The notes under the pieces were generated by a model, which was given only the letters and a program-made list of their open reading frames with translations, did no database searches and was not told the DNA's origin. A DNA stretch of 16,823 nt, taken from assembly GCA_003990745.1 (NCBI GenBank), contig RBNI01003028.1, forward strand, positions 1-16,823. The letters run 5' to 3'. The stretch comes from Jimgerdemannia flammicorona (taxonomy: Eukaryota > Mucoromycota > Endogonomycetes > Endogonales > Endogonaceae). The stretch's first letter is position 1. Every line of letters starts with the position of its first letter. Both the position numbers and the translations under genes were made by a program. Positions 8,511 to 16,823 of this stretch are shown piece after piece.

Positions 8511-9235
8511 CAAAGGAAACGTTGTATCAAAGACTCAAAAGGTTAAATCTTCAGAAAAGCACAAAATTCCGAACCTTTGCCGTTATGGTTTACCCTCTCT
8601 TCGGACAAGAGTAGTACTATATCCTCTGCAATATAGCGTGACCAGAATTCCCTGTTGTTGTAATTATGATATCAAGTCACGAATTTTCGACTGCATGTGA
8701 TAAAGTGATGCTTGCAGTGATGAAACTGACGATTACGTAGACTGTCATCCTCTGAAGACGGTATGCTATGCGCAGGGCGATACAGAAACCGTTGCCGACC
8801 TAGTAGTGATAATTTGAAGGTGAATTGAGAACATTCGCCGAGAATGGCGCTCTCTTGCGCAAAGATGACTGACTCGCTCAAAGCCTTGATTACAAACGCT
8901 CAGAAACCGGGGTAAAGCCTTAGCATGCACATGATATCTATCTCGCATTTGGCATGGTGCCTCGAGCAAGAACTGTACCATATCGGTGGCCGAATGGCGT
9001 CGGTGGCACGCCTTCTTGTTTTCTCGCCTCGAACATCTCGGAGGTGATGCATGTACCACCGTCGTTGGTTATTCTCTTAGAATATAGACGCCAGAGTGGA
9101 GTGCAACGGCCTTTGGAGCGCTGCGGCAGCGGATCAAAGTTCAAAGTACTATATAATAGGTACGTGCGGTGGACAGACTGGCGTGATAGATAAATAGGTT
9201 CGGGACGGAGGTCACAGAACAGGATGGGTGGGTTG
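8511..9235. other. Unassigned region
   Basis: Overlapping frames on both strands (8766-9059 minus, 8954-9193 plus, 8938-9144 minus) have no domain and conflict with each other. CpG is normal. No RNA gene or repeat was recognised. Confidence 0.4.
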
Positions 9236-9260
9236 TATTTTATTTTATTTTATTTTATTT
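9236..9260. repeat. (TATTT)5 microsatellite
   Basis: Five exact copies of TATTT in tandem, 25 nt. Ordinary simple-sequence DNA, likely polymorphic in length. Confidence 0.95.
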
Positions 9261-9755
9261 GGGTAAGTTGCATAGAAGGAATGCGTTATTTCGAATGATT
9301 GTGAGTAAATATCTTTATTCATCGAGACCGTAATCACACATTTGGACACCGCAAGTATATGCCATCAGACAATGTGTTTGGGGCTAGAACTTCTCCATGC
9401 GATGGCAACGGATGCGTCGTGGATTGGTGCTCTCCGTATTATTGTGATTGTGCGACACATTTGCATTTCCATTCCACAACTTGTTAAGAAATCCCCAAAA
9501 ACGATTTGAGGCATGCGCTTCCCCTACCAAAAAACTGCCATGGGTCGCGCCTTATTCTACACGTTAATGATCTCTATGTCGATCGGTGTTATTGACGTCT
9601 TTATCCCACCGCTTCCAGCATAAAAACACCAGAATCATCGCGGGGGTGTGAATCCCATTGCATGTGTGCCCTCGTTATTGTTCTTTTGCCGTCACATTGA
9701 TAAAGTTCAATGACGTATTTCGTGAGATGGTGCTAGTGAAGTACAGGAAAGCTCG
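9261..9755. other. Unassigned region left of the CpG-free block
   Basis: No gene recognised. Unlike the adjoining block it still contains CpG (the last at 9754-9755) and has balanced strand composition, so 9756 marks a compositional border. Confidence 0.4.
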
Positions 9756-11045
9756 AATGATGCTTGGCTGACAGATGGGGATTTTGGATCAAACATGCAT
9801 GGTATGCCAGGTTCCCTCTCTCAATACAAACTGCTACCACTCTACCAAGTCCCCCAAGTCCACCCACCTCTCTCCCTCAAACACATTGCCAATGACAGAT
9901 CAAAAGAACCCATACACCAATAATCTTCTCCAAACCTCCCAACATATCACCCATCTCACCCACCAACTGTCTCTGCAAGGTTACAGTCTTTTCTGCCCTC
10001 CACTTCTCCCTACCTCAATATCTCTCTAATATTTTTCAGAAGTCACTCCCTTACATCTTACCCAGATATACTCTGGTGTTTGTACTTCAGCTCTTTCTAT
10101 CTTATACCACTTGTACTCCCAGCAATCTTTGATATATATCCACTCTGTCCAATATTTCAATATAATATTTCTTCTCAAAAACTACCACCAGATTATCCAG
10201 AACCTAGATAGTACTAATTATTATAAGTTATCTGTCCACTTCTATACCTTACTCTACCCCCACTTCTCTTTAAACTCAGCCTTCTACTATCTCACTGATC
10301 ATCTCTCTAGAGGCTTCACTCTTAATTATACTTAGTATCCTCTAAAGTATACTCACTCAACCCTATACTCCTCACTACTAAAAGCTATAAGTTCTGTCAC
10401 CTCTCTCTTACTTCTTTCTCTCTAACTATCTCTGATTTTTATAACTTTATTATCAGCTATACCTTTACTAAATCTTATTAAAATCTCTTATAATATAACT
10501 GACCCACTGCTGTTATCTATAGTAAGCCTTTTATATTCTATCATTCTGTACTTTTAGAAAAGAACCTTACTATCTAATTGTTTATTATTAATCTACTCTA
10601 CTCACTCTTCTCTATCTCAACTAATTTCCTCTTTCACCAATATCTCAGAGCTCTCAACTACTAATAAAAGTCTATTAGCTCCAGATCACTATTAAAGACC
10701 TTCATTACTATAGTATTCTATAATATCTAGGGTCTTCTCCATTTCTACAGCTATTCTTCTACTGTCTTCTTTAGTCTTCTAATTACTTATCTTAGAAAAT
10801 TCAGATAGTAATTTAGATATTATAGTTTTAGTAGCTAGTAGACATTCAGAACTACCACCTGATCAGCTAAAGAGTATAATAATATAAATACTACTAAAAC
10901 TGATAATAGTGATATATACTTTGTATAAGTAATATATATAGACAGAGATAATATCATTGATATCTCTTTCCAGTACCATTCAGGTTATACAACCTTTGGA
11001 GAGCACTTACAATATCTTTTTTGGAGAAAAGAGACTAACAACATG
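9756..11045. repeat. CpG-free AT-rich block, probable relic of a mutated repeat
   Basis: Reading every line, I find no CpG between 9756 and 11045, 1,290 nt. From about 10020 the block is AT-rich and dense in TpA. The plus strand has far more C than G (in 10381-10440, 4 G against about 16 C), the opposite of the LINE that follows. Complete CpG loss with TpA gain is what RIP or long-term cytosine methylation and deamination produces in fungal repeats. On the minus strand a frame entered at the ATG ending at 10542 reads as charged, protein-like sequence for hundreds of bases broken by many stops, so this may be an old element in antisense. I could not identify its family. The last 60 nt or so (about 10985-11042) may be the LINE's 5' UTR. 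Confidence 0.6.
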
Positions 11046-13067
11046 GCGACCGACAGGCAAACTGAGGTGTGTACTGGACAGGGTGGCCCAAGCACTTTCA
11101 ACTGGCAGCAGGTGGGGAGGGGTCCAGGCCTGGGGGGGGGTATGAGGGGGCTGCTGGTGGGTGGACGTGGAAGGGGTGGAGGAGGTGGCGGAGGCTCAGG
11201 ATCTGGGAGGGTGAGCTTCGCGGAGACGGTGAAGGGGAGACAATAGGCATCAGGGCTGGAGGGCTGGCTGAGGAAGGGCAAGGAAAATGAGAAGAGGATG
11301 GTGCAGGGGAGAGCAGCCCTTGGAAGGGGGGGCAGTGGAGCTGGGGGAGTAGCGGCTGGGGGGAGTGTGACTGCTAATGGCAATGGGACTGTCAATCTGG
11401 AAAAAAATCTAGATGTGATGGCTGATGGTGAGGCTGAGCAGCTGAGGCTTAGATGACAAGAGGACTTGGCGGATGGTGTAATGGGTCTGGCAGTGGTCCC
11501 GTTGCTCAAAAAATCAATTTCGGCATTCACAGTTATACTGTGTTTCTGGGACCTAGCGGTGATGGCAAAAATGGTGCTGGGACTCATCATTAAGCAGGTG
11601 GCTGGAGCTGCATTGGTGAAGTTTTTGAAGGGACTAGAGGGAGTGGAGGTGGGTTTTGAGGAGGCAGTACCATTGAAGGAGGCCCTGAAGGTTGGATTGG
11701 TGGTTGGGGAGGTGTGTGTTCCAATGGCACGTTGTCTGAAGTGGGATCCCAGGGTGGTCCAACTGCTGGTGAAAGGAGTTCCAACAGTGACAGCGATGGA
11801 GATGAGAAAGAGAATTGAGGATTTCATGATAGAATATGGAGAGGTAGTGGATATCGGATTCCAGGTCTGGGAAGGGACCTCGCTCAGGACTGGTGACGTG
11901 GATGTGAGGATTTGGCTGGCTGGGAAGGAAGCTACTGGGAAGGCGAGGGACTGGCCTTCGGCAATGGTCTGGGGAGTGATTTTGTATAAGGTGACAAGGG
12001 TGAAGGGAAGTGAGGAGGAGGAGGAGGATTTATTGGAAGTGCTGGAAGAGTTGGATAGTGCTGTAGAGAGGCGAGTGAAGGCTTGGGCAGCTTTCGTGGA
12101 GTTGACGCACTTGGAGGTAGTGGATGGAAAGTGGATTCGAGTGACCAAGGAGCAGTGAGAAAGGGCTCAGGGGCATAAGAGGCAGAAAGAGCTGCTGGCC
12201 AAGCTGGATAACAGACCGCTGAGAAATGCGAGCAAGGTGAAGGGCACCGGGGGCACCAAAGCAAGTGTCTGGGCTGGCGAGGGGAAGGGGAAGGATAAGA
12301 AGGAGACAGGGAAGGATGAGGAGAAGGCTAGTAAGGATCTATTTGCTGATGGCATGTTTGAGGTTTGGGAGGAGGACTGAGAGGGCTCCCCTACCCCTAC
12401 CCCTCTTATCAGGTGTGGCCCGGCTTCCCGAAACAGGGTGGAAGAAGATGTGCCAATGCAAGGGGCCCAGAGGGTACAATTCGGAGTTCCAGAGGTGGTA
12501 TATGGAGGACAGGGGATGGCAGCTGGTGAGGAGGAACTGGTGGATGTCCCGGAGGTATAGGATGAGTCTGCAAGTGCTGGAGCTGACACCACGATGTTGG
12601 AGGGAGGGGGGCTGGTAACTCCGGGGGGGAAGAAGGTGGGGAACTTACTTTAGATGTATCAGATGATGAATAACTTGGCGGCGAAAGAGTTGGGGGAGGT
12701 GGACTTGTGAGTGATGAGTGATGAGCATTGGGCAGGGATACTGCAGGGGGATAGAGTGATGAAGGCATTGAAGGCAGAAATTCTGGCAGTGTACCTAGAG
12801 GAGGAGGGGTATGAGGTGGATAAGGAGAGGGAGGCAGAGATGGCAGTTGTTGCTGGAGAGCGAGCGGAATACTGTTGGAACAAGCATCATAGACTGCAGC
12901 TCTGGCAGGAGGTATGCATAGAATACCAAGAGGAGTTCGAGGAGAAGGCAGATGGAGAGATGAAGGAACTGCTGGCTGGATTAGAGGCTCAGAGGGCAGA
13001 AGAGGAGGAGGTGGCTGCAGAATACAATCTGGATATAGCACAGGAGGAGATGAGCATGGAGCAGTAG
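11043..13067 (+). pseudogene. LINE ORF1 (gag-like RNA-binding protein), broken by stops
   Basis: One frame of 674 codons from ATG 11043 to TAG 13065-13067 with no frameshift but seven internal stops: TAG 11244, TGA 11454, TGA 12156, TGA 12378, TAG 12558, TAG 12651 and TGA 12708. Translated through the stops it shows a Gly/Arg-rich segment (residues about 24-57) followed by VSFAETVKG, a motif like those in other LINE ORF1 proteins. A predicted RRM-like fold lies near residues 238-320 (VVQLLVKGVP, then IEDFMIEYGEVVDIGF, then GDVDVRIWLAG). Next come an acidic helical segment (GSEEEEEDLLEVLEELD), a Lys/Glu-rich linker, and a long charged helical C-terminus with many E and A. I saw no CCHC knuckle. 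By family, ORF1 coats the element RNA. Stops replace what were probably CAG or CGA codons, without indels. The large proline-rich minus-strand frames here are shadows of the purine-rich coding strand. Confidence 0.8.
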
Positions 13068-13118
13068 AGATCGATTGCCAACATAACATATTTCATAATA
13101 AACAGTACAACCAACATT

Positions 13119-13781
13119 TTTTCTCTAAACGTGAATAGGTTACGGGGTGCTGCACGACGTAGGAACATTTTTACTTAGTTGAAGGGATTGGAGGCCGATC
13201 TCTTCCTCTTATAGGATGTTAGGTGTGAGGATGATGCTAATAAGATGGAGTGGACAAAAGAATGGGGCAGTGTGGCGATCTGGAAGGGCAAGGTTGGGAT
13301 TTTGGTTCGGAAAGGCAGAGGGGAGATACAGGATGTGAGGAGCTGGGGGGAGAGACTGGTCTGGGGTGAGTGGATTCGGGCAGGCTGAGAGCCAGTTACA
13401 GTTGGCTCCTGTTACTGTTCTGCGGTAAGAAGCGAGTGGATAAATTGGGTGAAAGGTCTGCAGGAGAGTGGGAGCCTTGTAGAGACTGAGGTGGATATGC
13501 TTGGGGGAGATTTTAATATGGTACGGGACATGCTATTGGATAGAACAGATGGAGGACGAGGTGCTGAGGGCAGGAGCAGAGGACTGACAGCGTGGGAGGA
13601 AGTCGAAAGGCTAAGTGCACTGATAGACGCTGGTTGGGAGTACTGAGGGAATAGGAGGGTATATACTCATTGGGCAGGGGGTCTGGGGACAAGGATCGAC
13701 TGGATTTTGACTGCCAGCTGCTGGGGCCTAGATGTTTGGAAATCACTGGAGGTAGAATGGTGTCTATGGTCGGATCACTGG
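13119..13781 (+). other. APE-like endonuclease domain of ORF2
   Basis: Motifs in order: FSLNVNRLRG (Asn of the N-terminal motif at 13134; the usual Gly of NVNGLR is Arg here), LFLL-stop-DVR (13200-13223), where TAG 13212 stands at the conserved Gln and the following acidic residue is Asp rather than the usual Glu, LGGDFNM (13500-13520), RIDWIL (from 13692) and SDHW (13770-13781) with the catalytic Asp and His. Domain length of about 220 codons is normal. Three stops interrupt it internally besides TAG 13212: 13176, 13386 and 13644. Confidence 0.85.
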
Positions 13782-14517
13782 GGGCTTTTGGGACAGGGGT
13801 GCTTTGGGGGAAGTGGGGATGGGCCTGGACATTGGCGCCTCAATTCCTCTTTGTTAGATGACAAAACTTAGTGGGATGAGTGGACTAAGGACATTCAGCT
13901 GAGGGTGGAGAATTGGCGGCAGGAGGGTGCCTCAGTTGGGATTAGGTGGTTGAGGATGAAGGAGATGGCCAAGATTTACTGGAGTGAGGCTGACAAGGAG
14001 GCAGGGAAGCAGAGGAGGCATTGAGCACATTGGGCTTCTACTAGATTGACTAAGCTCCTGGAGGAGTGGGTGAGGGTGAAGATGTTGGAGAGAAAAGAGG
14101 ATTGGAGGTTGATGAGGGCGAAAATGGAGGTTGGGGAACTACATACAACAGGTGCTATGGGAAGAGGAAGAGGCGAGGGTACAGAGCTTGGCAGCACGGC
14201 TCTGCTGGCAGGATTTGGAGGAGGGAGAGAGGCCTTCCTAGTTTCTTACAAGGGCTCTTAGGGCAAGGCGGGTACAACAACGGTGGGAAGAGGTGTTGGA
14301 CTCAGATAGTATACTGGTGCATGGGGTATAGGACATTCTTGGATCGCTGAAGGAGAGATGGAGTGGATTGTGGAGTGAGGAGGAGGGTGGGGCAGATGCT
14401 GCAACTATTGACAGAATATTGGAGGATTGGCACCCACCACAAGTAGAGGGGCTAGGTGACCTGGTGATGCCTGTACAGGAAATTGAGATCCACCAGGTTC
14501 TTGCCATAATAATGCCA

Positions 14518-15423
14518 GGTACAGCTCCTGGAGAGGATGGTCTGCCCTGGGACTTTTGGAAGCGAATGGTTGGAGTCCCAGGGGTGATGGGAGAGATGAC
14601 AGCAATGTGTGACTTCATTTTACAGACTGGGAGGTGGGTGGGGGAGCAGGATCTTGGGCTGGTGATGCTGCTCTATAAAAACAAAGGAAGGCAGGAGGAT
14701 TGGAAGAACTGGTGGCTGATAATGTTGCTAGATATGGACAGAAAGTTGGTGACTAAGGTGGTGGTGGCCAGACTACAGAAGGTGGCCCAGCAAGTCGTGG
14801 GTGTTGAGCAGAGGGGATTTGTGGGTGGTCGGCTCATCAGGGATGGCACTGCCTGGGTACATGGAGTTATTGAAGGGGCAAGGGCCTGTGGACTGGATGG
14901 GCATCTAGTCTTCTTGGATCAGGAGAAGGCCTACGACCGGGTGTGAAGAGTCTGGCTGGCGAAAGTTTTGGATAAGATGGGGGTTCCGTTCCAATTCTGG
15001 TCAGCAATGATCAGCCTACTGGAAGGGAGTAGGGCTGCACTCATGTGTAATGATCATAGAGAGGTGGCATTCCCCTTGGGTAGGAGGGTGCCCCAGGGGG
15101 ACCCACTGTCCCCCATTTTGTATGCTCTTTCCCTGGAATCCCTTATGGATAGAATTAGGTGGAGGATAGAAGGACTCTCTGTCTTTGGCATAGGATGGAA
15201 AGTTGGGGCCTTTGCAGATGACATGGTGGTTGGTTTGGGTTTGATTACTGATGTTGAAGAGCTCAAGAAGACTGTAGAGTGATATGAGGAGAACTCTGGT
15301 GCGAAGCTGAATTGGCATAAGTATGAAACAATGGTGCTCGGCAATGGCCTGGTAGGAGGAGAGGTCATAGGAACAATCATCCTCACTGGTGAAGCAGTAT
15401 GGTACTTGGACATCTATTTGTCA
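14518..15423 (+). other. Reverse transcriptase core of ORF2
   Basis: Read in the shifted frame. TAPGEDGLPWDFW (14521-14559), MLLYKNKG with the NWWLIMLLD block (usual NWRPISLLN; Trp-Leu for Arg-Pro fits two C-to-T changes), QRGFVGGRLIRDG, motif A FLDQEKAYDRV (14911-14943, catalytic Asp codon at 14917), motif B VPQGDPLSP (15088-15114), motif C FADD (15211-15222), thumb-side SGAKLNW, and WYLDIYLS where YLGIYL or similar is expected (Gly to Asp, a G-to-A change). Both catalytic centres are intact. TGA stops at 14944 and 15280 split the domain into three open pieces. Confidence 0.9.
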
Positions 15424-16143
15424 GTATATGGGTCAGTTCTGCCCAGGCTTTGGTGGGAGCAGCGGATTGGAATCTGGGAGGAGGTCCTGTGGAGTTGGGG
15501 GGGAAGGCGATTTTCTCTGGCAGGAAGGGTCTCAATTTTGAATGTCTACTGGCTGCCAAAGTTGTGGTACCTGGCATATCATCTGGACTTCCCAGCCTGG
15601 GTGGTGAAGAGATTGGTGAAAATGGCGAAGGGATGGATCTGGGCAGAAGGGCAGAGTTAGATTGATTGGGAGATCTTGTCCCTACCAGTAGCGAGAGGTG
15701 GTCTGGGGCTAGTTGACTTTCCGAAATGGTTGCACTGCTTGCAGGCATGGTGGCTGAAGAGGGCCATGGAATTGAGAGGAGGTGGTTGGGTTTCTCTGCT
15801 ACAGAAGATCTGGGAGAGGCGGTCATCACTAAGGGGCTCAACTGGCAATCTCCTCTCATTGATTGGGCTTCAGAACACTAAACAACTGCGATATAAAGGA
15901 TTTTGGTGGGGGATAGCAGAGGGGGTGCACCATATTGGAATTCGTTGGCAGGGGAATGAAGGAGAGGAGGATTGGGACTCAGTGATGTGGAGATGGGATT
16001 GCTTACTGCTGGGTGGTACTCCTTTAATTGAGTTCAATATTGGTGATGGAATGGAATGCCAAAGGGGACCAGGCCTGGATCTGTGGCCTAGCAGTTGGCA
16101 AGGAGTTGGAATTGGTGAAGAGTGGGACTGGCATGGTGTTTGG

Positions 16144-16392
16144 ACCTGGAGTGCTACAGTGCGAAAGTGGATGCCGCCAAAGTACTGGGTGGTCTGGTGG
16201 CACATACTGCGGAGGAATGTTATGCTCAACTTTCGCTCAGAGCACCTTATTGTAGGGGGTTGCTTCGACTGTGAGGAGTGCCACAATGTAGGGCAGGAGG
16301 GGGGTTGTGTACAGACACCTGAACATTGGCTTGGAGAGTGCAAGGTATTGGGGGACTTTTGGCAGGCAATTGGGGAGCGCTTGGGGGTATGA
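16144..16392 (+). other. C-terminal zinc-binding region (zf-RVT-like) of ORF2
   Basis: After the RT the frame contains a Trp-rich segment (WMPPKYWVVWWHILRRNVMLNF) of the type W..P.K....W.....R..L, followed by Cys at 16261 and 16270, His at 16324 and Cys at 16339: C-x2-C-x17-H-x4-C with an extra Cys between. This matches the zinc-binding module found C-terminal to the RT in L1-like LINEs. TGA 16390 interrupts just after it. Confidence 0.7.
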
Positions 16393-16758
16393 CGTAGGAG
16401 AGATGAAGTATGGGGAAGGTGGGAGGACTTGAGGGATCGATTGGTAGGAGGGATAGGGAAGGAGTGGATTACTTTGGGCTGGGCTTTAGCTATTTGGGTA
16501 GGGCTGGCCAGTCACTGGCTATTTGTTTTTGAGGACAGGAGTAGACAGGGCTTGGGGGACCAGTTGTTGTAGTGGCATTGACTTATGGAAGATACCTTAA
16601 CAGGCTGGTGGCTTGGTTGGGGGCTGCAGGGTGATCAGAGACGCTGCTTAGTGGAGAAAATTTGTGGACAAAGTGGGGGGAGAGTGGGCATAGTTGGTGA
16701 AAGAGTGATCTTTATCTGTGAGGAGGTGGGGAGGAGCCCCCCTATGGGGATTGGGTAG

Positions 16759-16823
16759 TGTGTAGTGATGATGTATACTTATTCATAGACTGGTAATAAA
16801 GGCAGAGTCCATGTGACTAAAAA
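16759..16823 (+). terminator. LINE 3' end with polyadenylation signal
   Basis: The short 3' UTR contains AATAAA at 16795-16800, then 18 nt ending GACT and an A-run (16819-16823) that meets the window edge. This order is expected for a LINE 3' terminus. Tail length and flanking duplication lie outside the window. Confidence 0.7.

Larger units (their letters stand above)
13068..16758 (+). pseudogene. LINE ORF2: APE endonuclease, reverse transcriptase, CCHC finger; broken
   Basis: About 1,230 codons. It begins in the same frame as ORF1, directly after TAG 13065, and shifts once by +1 near 14112-14131, probably an extra G in a G-rich run. Endonuclease motifs, the RT core and a zinc finger are listed separately. 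In-frame stops: TAG 13176, TAG 13212, TGA 13386, TGA 13644, TAG 13869, TGA 14022, TAG 14239, TAG 14329, TGA 14944, TGA 15280, TAG 15658, TGA 16390, TAG 16570, TGA 16579. Homologous-looking sequence (LAIWVGLASHWLFVFE) continues past 16390, so that stop is premature. The true end may be 16756 or earlier. No in-frame ATG lies between the ORF1 stop and the endonuclease; ATA codons at 13083, 13095 and 13098 might be former ATGs. The family role is nicking the target DNA and copying element RNA into it. This copy is dead. Confidence 0.85.
11000..16823 (+). mobile_element. Near full-length non-LTR retrotransposon (LINE), decayed
   Basis: About 5.8 kb: short 5' leader, ORF1 (Gly-rich, RRM-like), ORF2 (APE endonuclease, reverse transcriptase, CCHC finger), AATAAA at 16795-16800 and an A-run at the window end. 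The layout (APE-type endonuclease N-terminal to the RT, zinc finger after it) is that of L1/Tad-group LINEs, which move by target-primed reverse transcription. I would place it in the Tad/L1 part of the tree but cannot assign a family. The coding strand is very purine-rich (28 G against 5 C in 12781-12840) and CpG-poor (7 CpG in 14401-15000 by my count). It carries about 20 premature TAG/TGA codons and one frameshift, so this copy cannot make its proteins. The 5' border is uncertain. The 3' end touches the window edge, so no target-site duplication can be checked. Confidence 0.9.

Noticed and set aside
10985..12148. 387-codon minus-strand frame, Ser/Pro/Thr-rich
   Set aside because: It is the antisense of the purine-rich LINE ORF1; its low-complexity composition simply mirrors the G-rich coding strand, and the sense strand has LINE-type motifs.
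12409..13089. 226-codon proline-rich minus-strand frame
   Set aside because: Same cause: the strand opposite a G-rich frame rarely contains stops. No domain and no start context.
11043..16758. Genuine alternative genetic code (TAG/TGA read as amino acids)
   Set aside because: The F-box frame next door contains no in-frame TAG or TGA and ends normally at TGA. Stops are confined to the transposon, so mutation is the better explanation.
10960..16823. Target-site duplication or LTRs flanking the retroelement
   Set aside because: The element is a LINE, so LTRs are not expected. The right flank is outside the window, so no duplication can be compared.

Overview
This window looks like gene-poor nuclear DNA from a filamentous fungus, most likely an ascomycete. 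The reasons are an intronless F-box gene, a second small gene behind a pyrimidine-rich fungal-style leader, long stretches with no convincing coding signal, and a full-length LINE retrotransposon decayed by C-to-T/G-to-A changes of the kind fungi inflict on repeats (RIP, or cytosine methylation plus deamination). I cannot name a species. A repeat-rich, methylating lineage such as the Pezizomycetes would fit, but that is a guess.

Layout. 1-2636: non-coding. It holds a 61-bp minisatellite (about 163-371), a 35-nt poly(A) run (485-519) and several short perfect inverted repeats. 2637-3980 (minus strand): an intact 447-codon F-box gene with a cysteine-rich, multi-CxxC C-terminal half, the best host gene here. 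3981-7871: mostly uninterpretable, with one stretch of coding-like codon use (from 4441) and one promoter-like pyrimidine tract (about 5960-6270, with a CACGTG). 7872-8324 (minus strand): a 150-codon protein with a possible WWE-like domain and an acidic tail. 8325-9755: promoter-like tract, then unassigned DNA with a (TATTT)5 microsatellite. 9756-11045: an AT-rich, C-over-G block with not a single CpG. 11043-16823: a LINE running left to right, with a Gly-rich/RRM-like ORF1 and an ORF2 that carries an APE-type endonuclease, a reverse transcriptase and a C-terminal CCHC finger. It ends in AATAAA and a short A-run at the window edge.

The LINE is the most informative part. Both ORFs can be read for about 5.7 kb with only one frameshift, yet they contain about 20 premature stops, every one TAG or TGA and none TAA. 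Several stops sit where Gln or Arg is expected. This is the mark of point deamination (CAG to TAG, CGA to TGA) without indels, in a copy still young in structure. The neighbouring CpG-free block looks like the much more advanced stage of the same decay, possibly of an older element in the opposite orientation. The two host genes are rich in CpG, so the decay is confined to the repeats. I found no evidence of a multi-gene system; the F-box/zinc-array protein is the most interesting host candidate.
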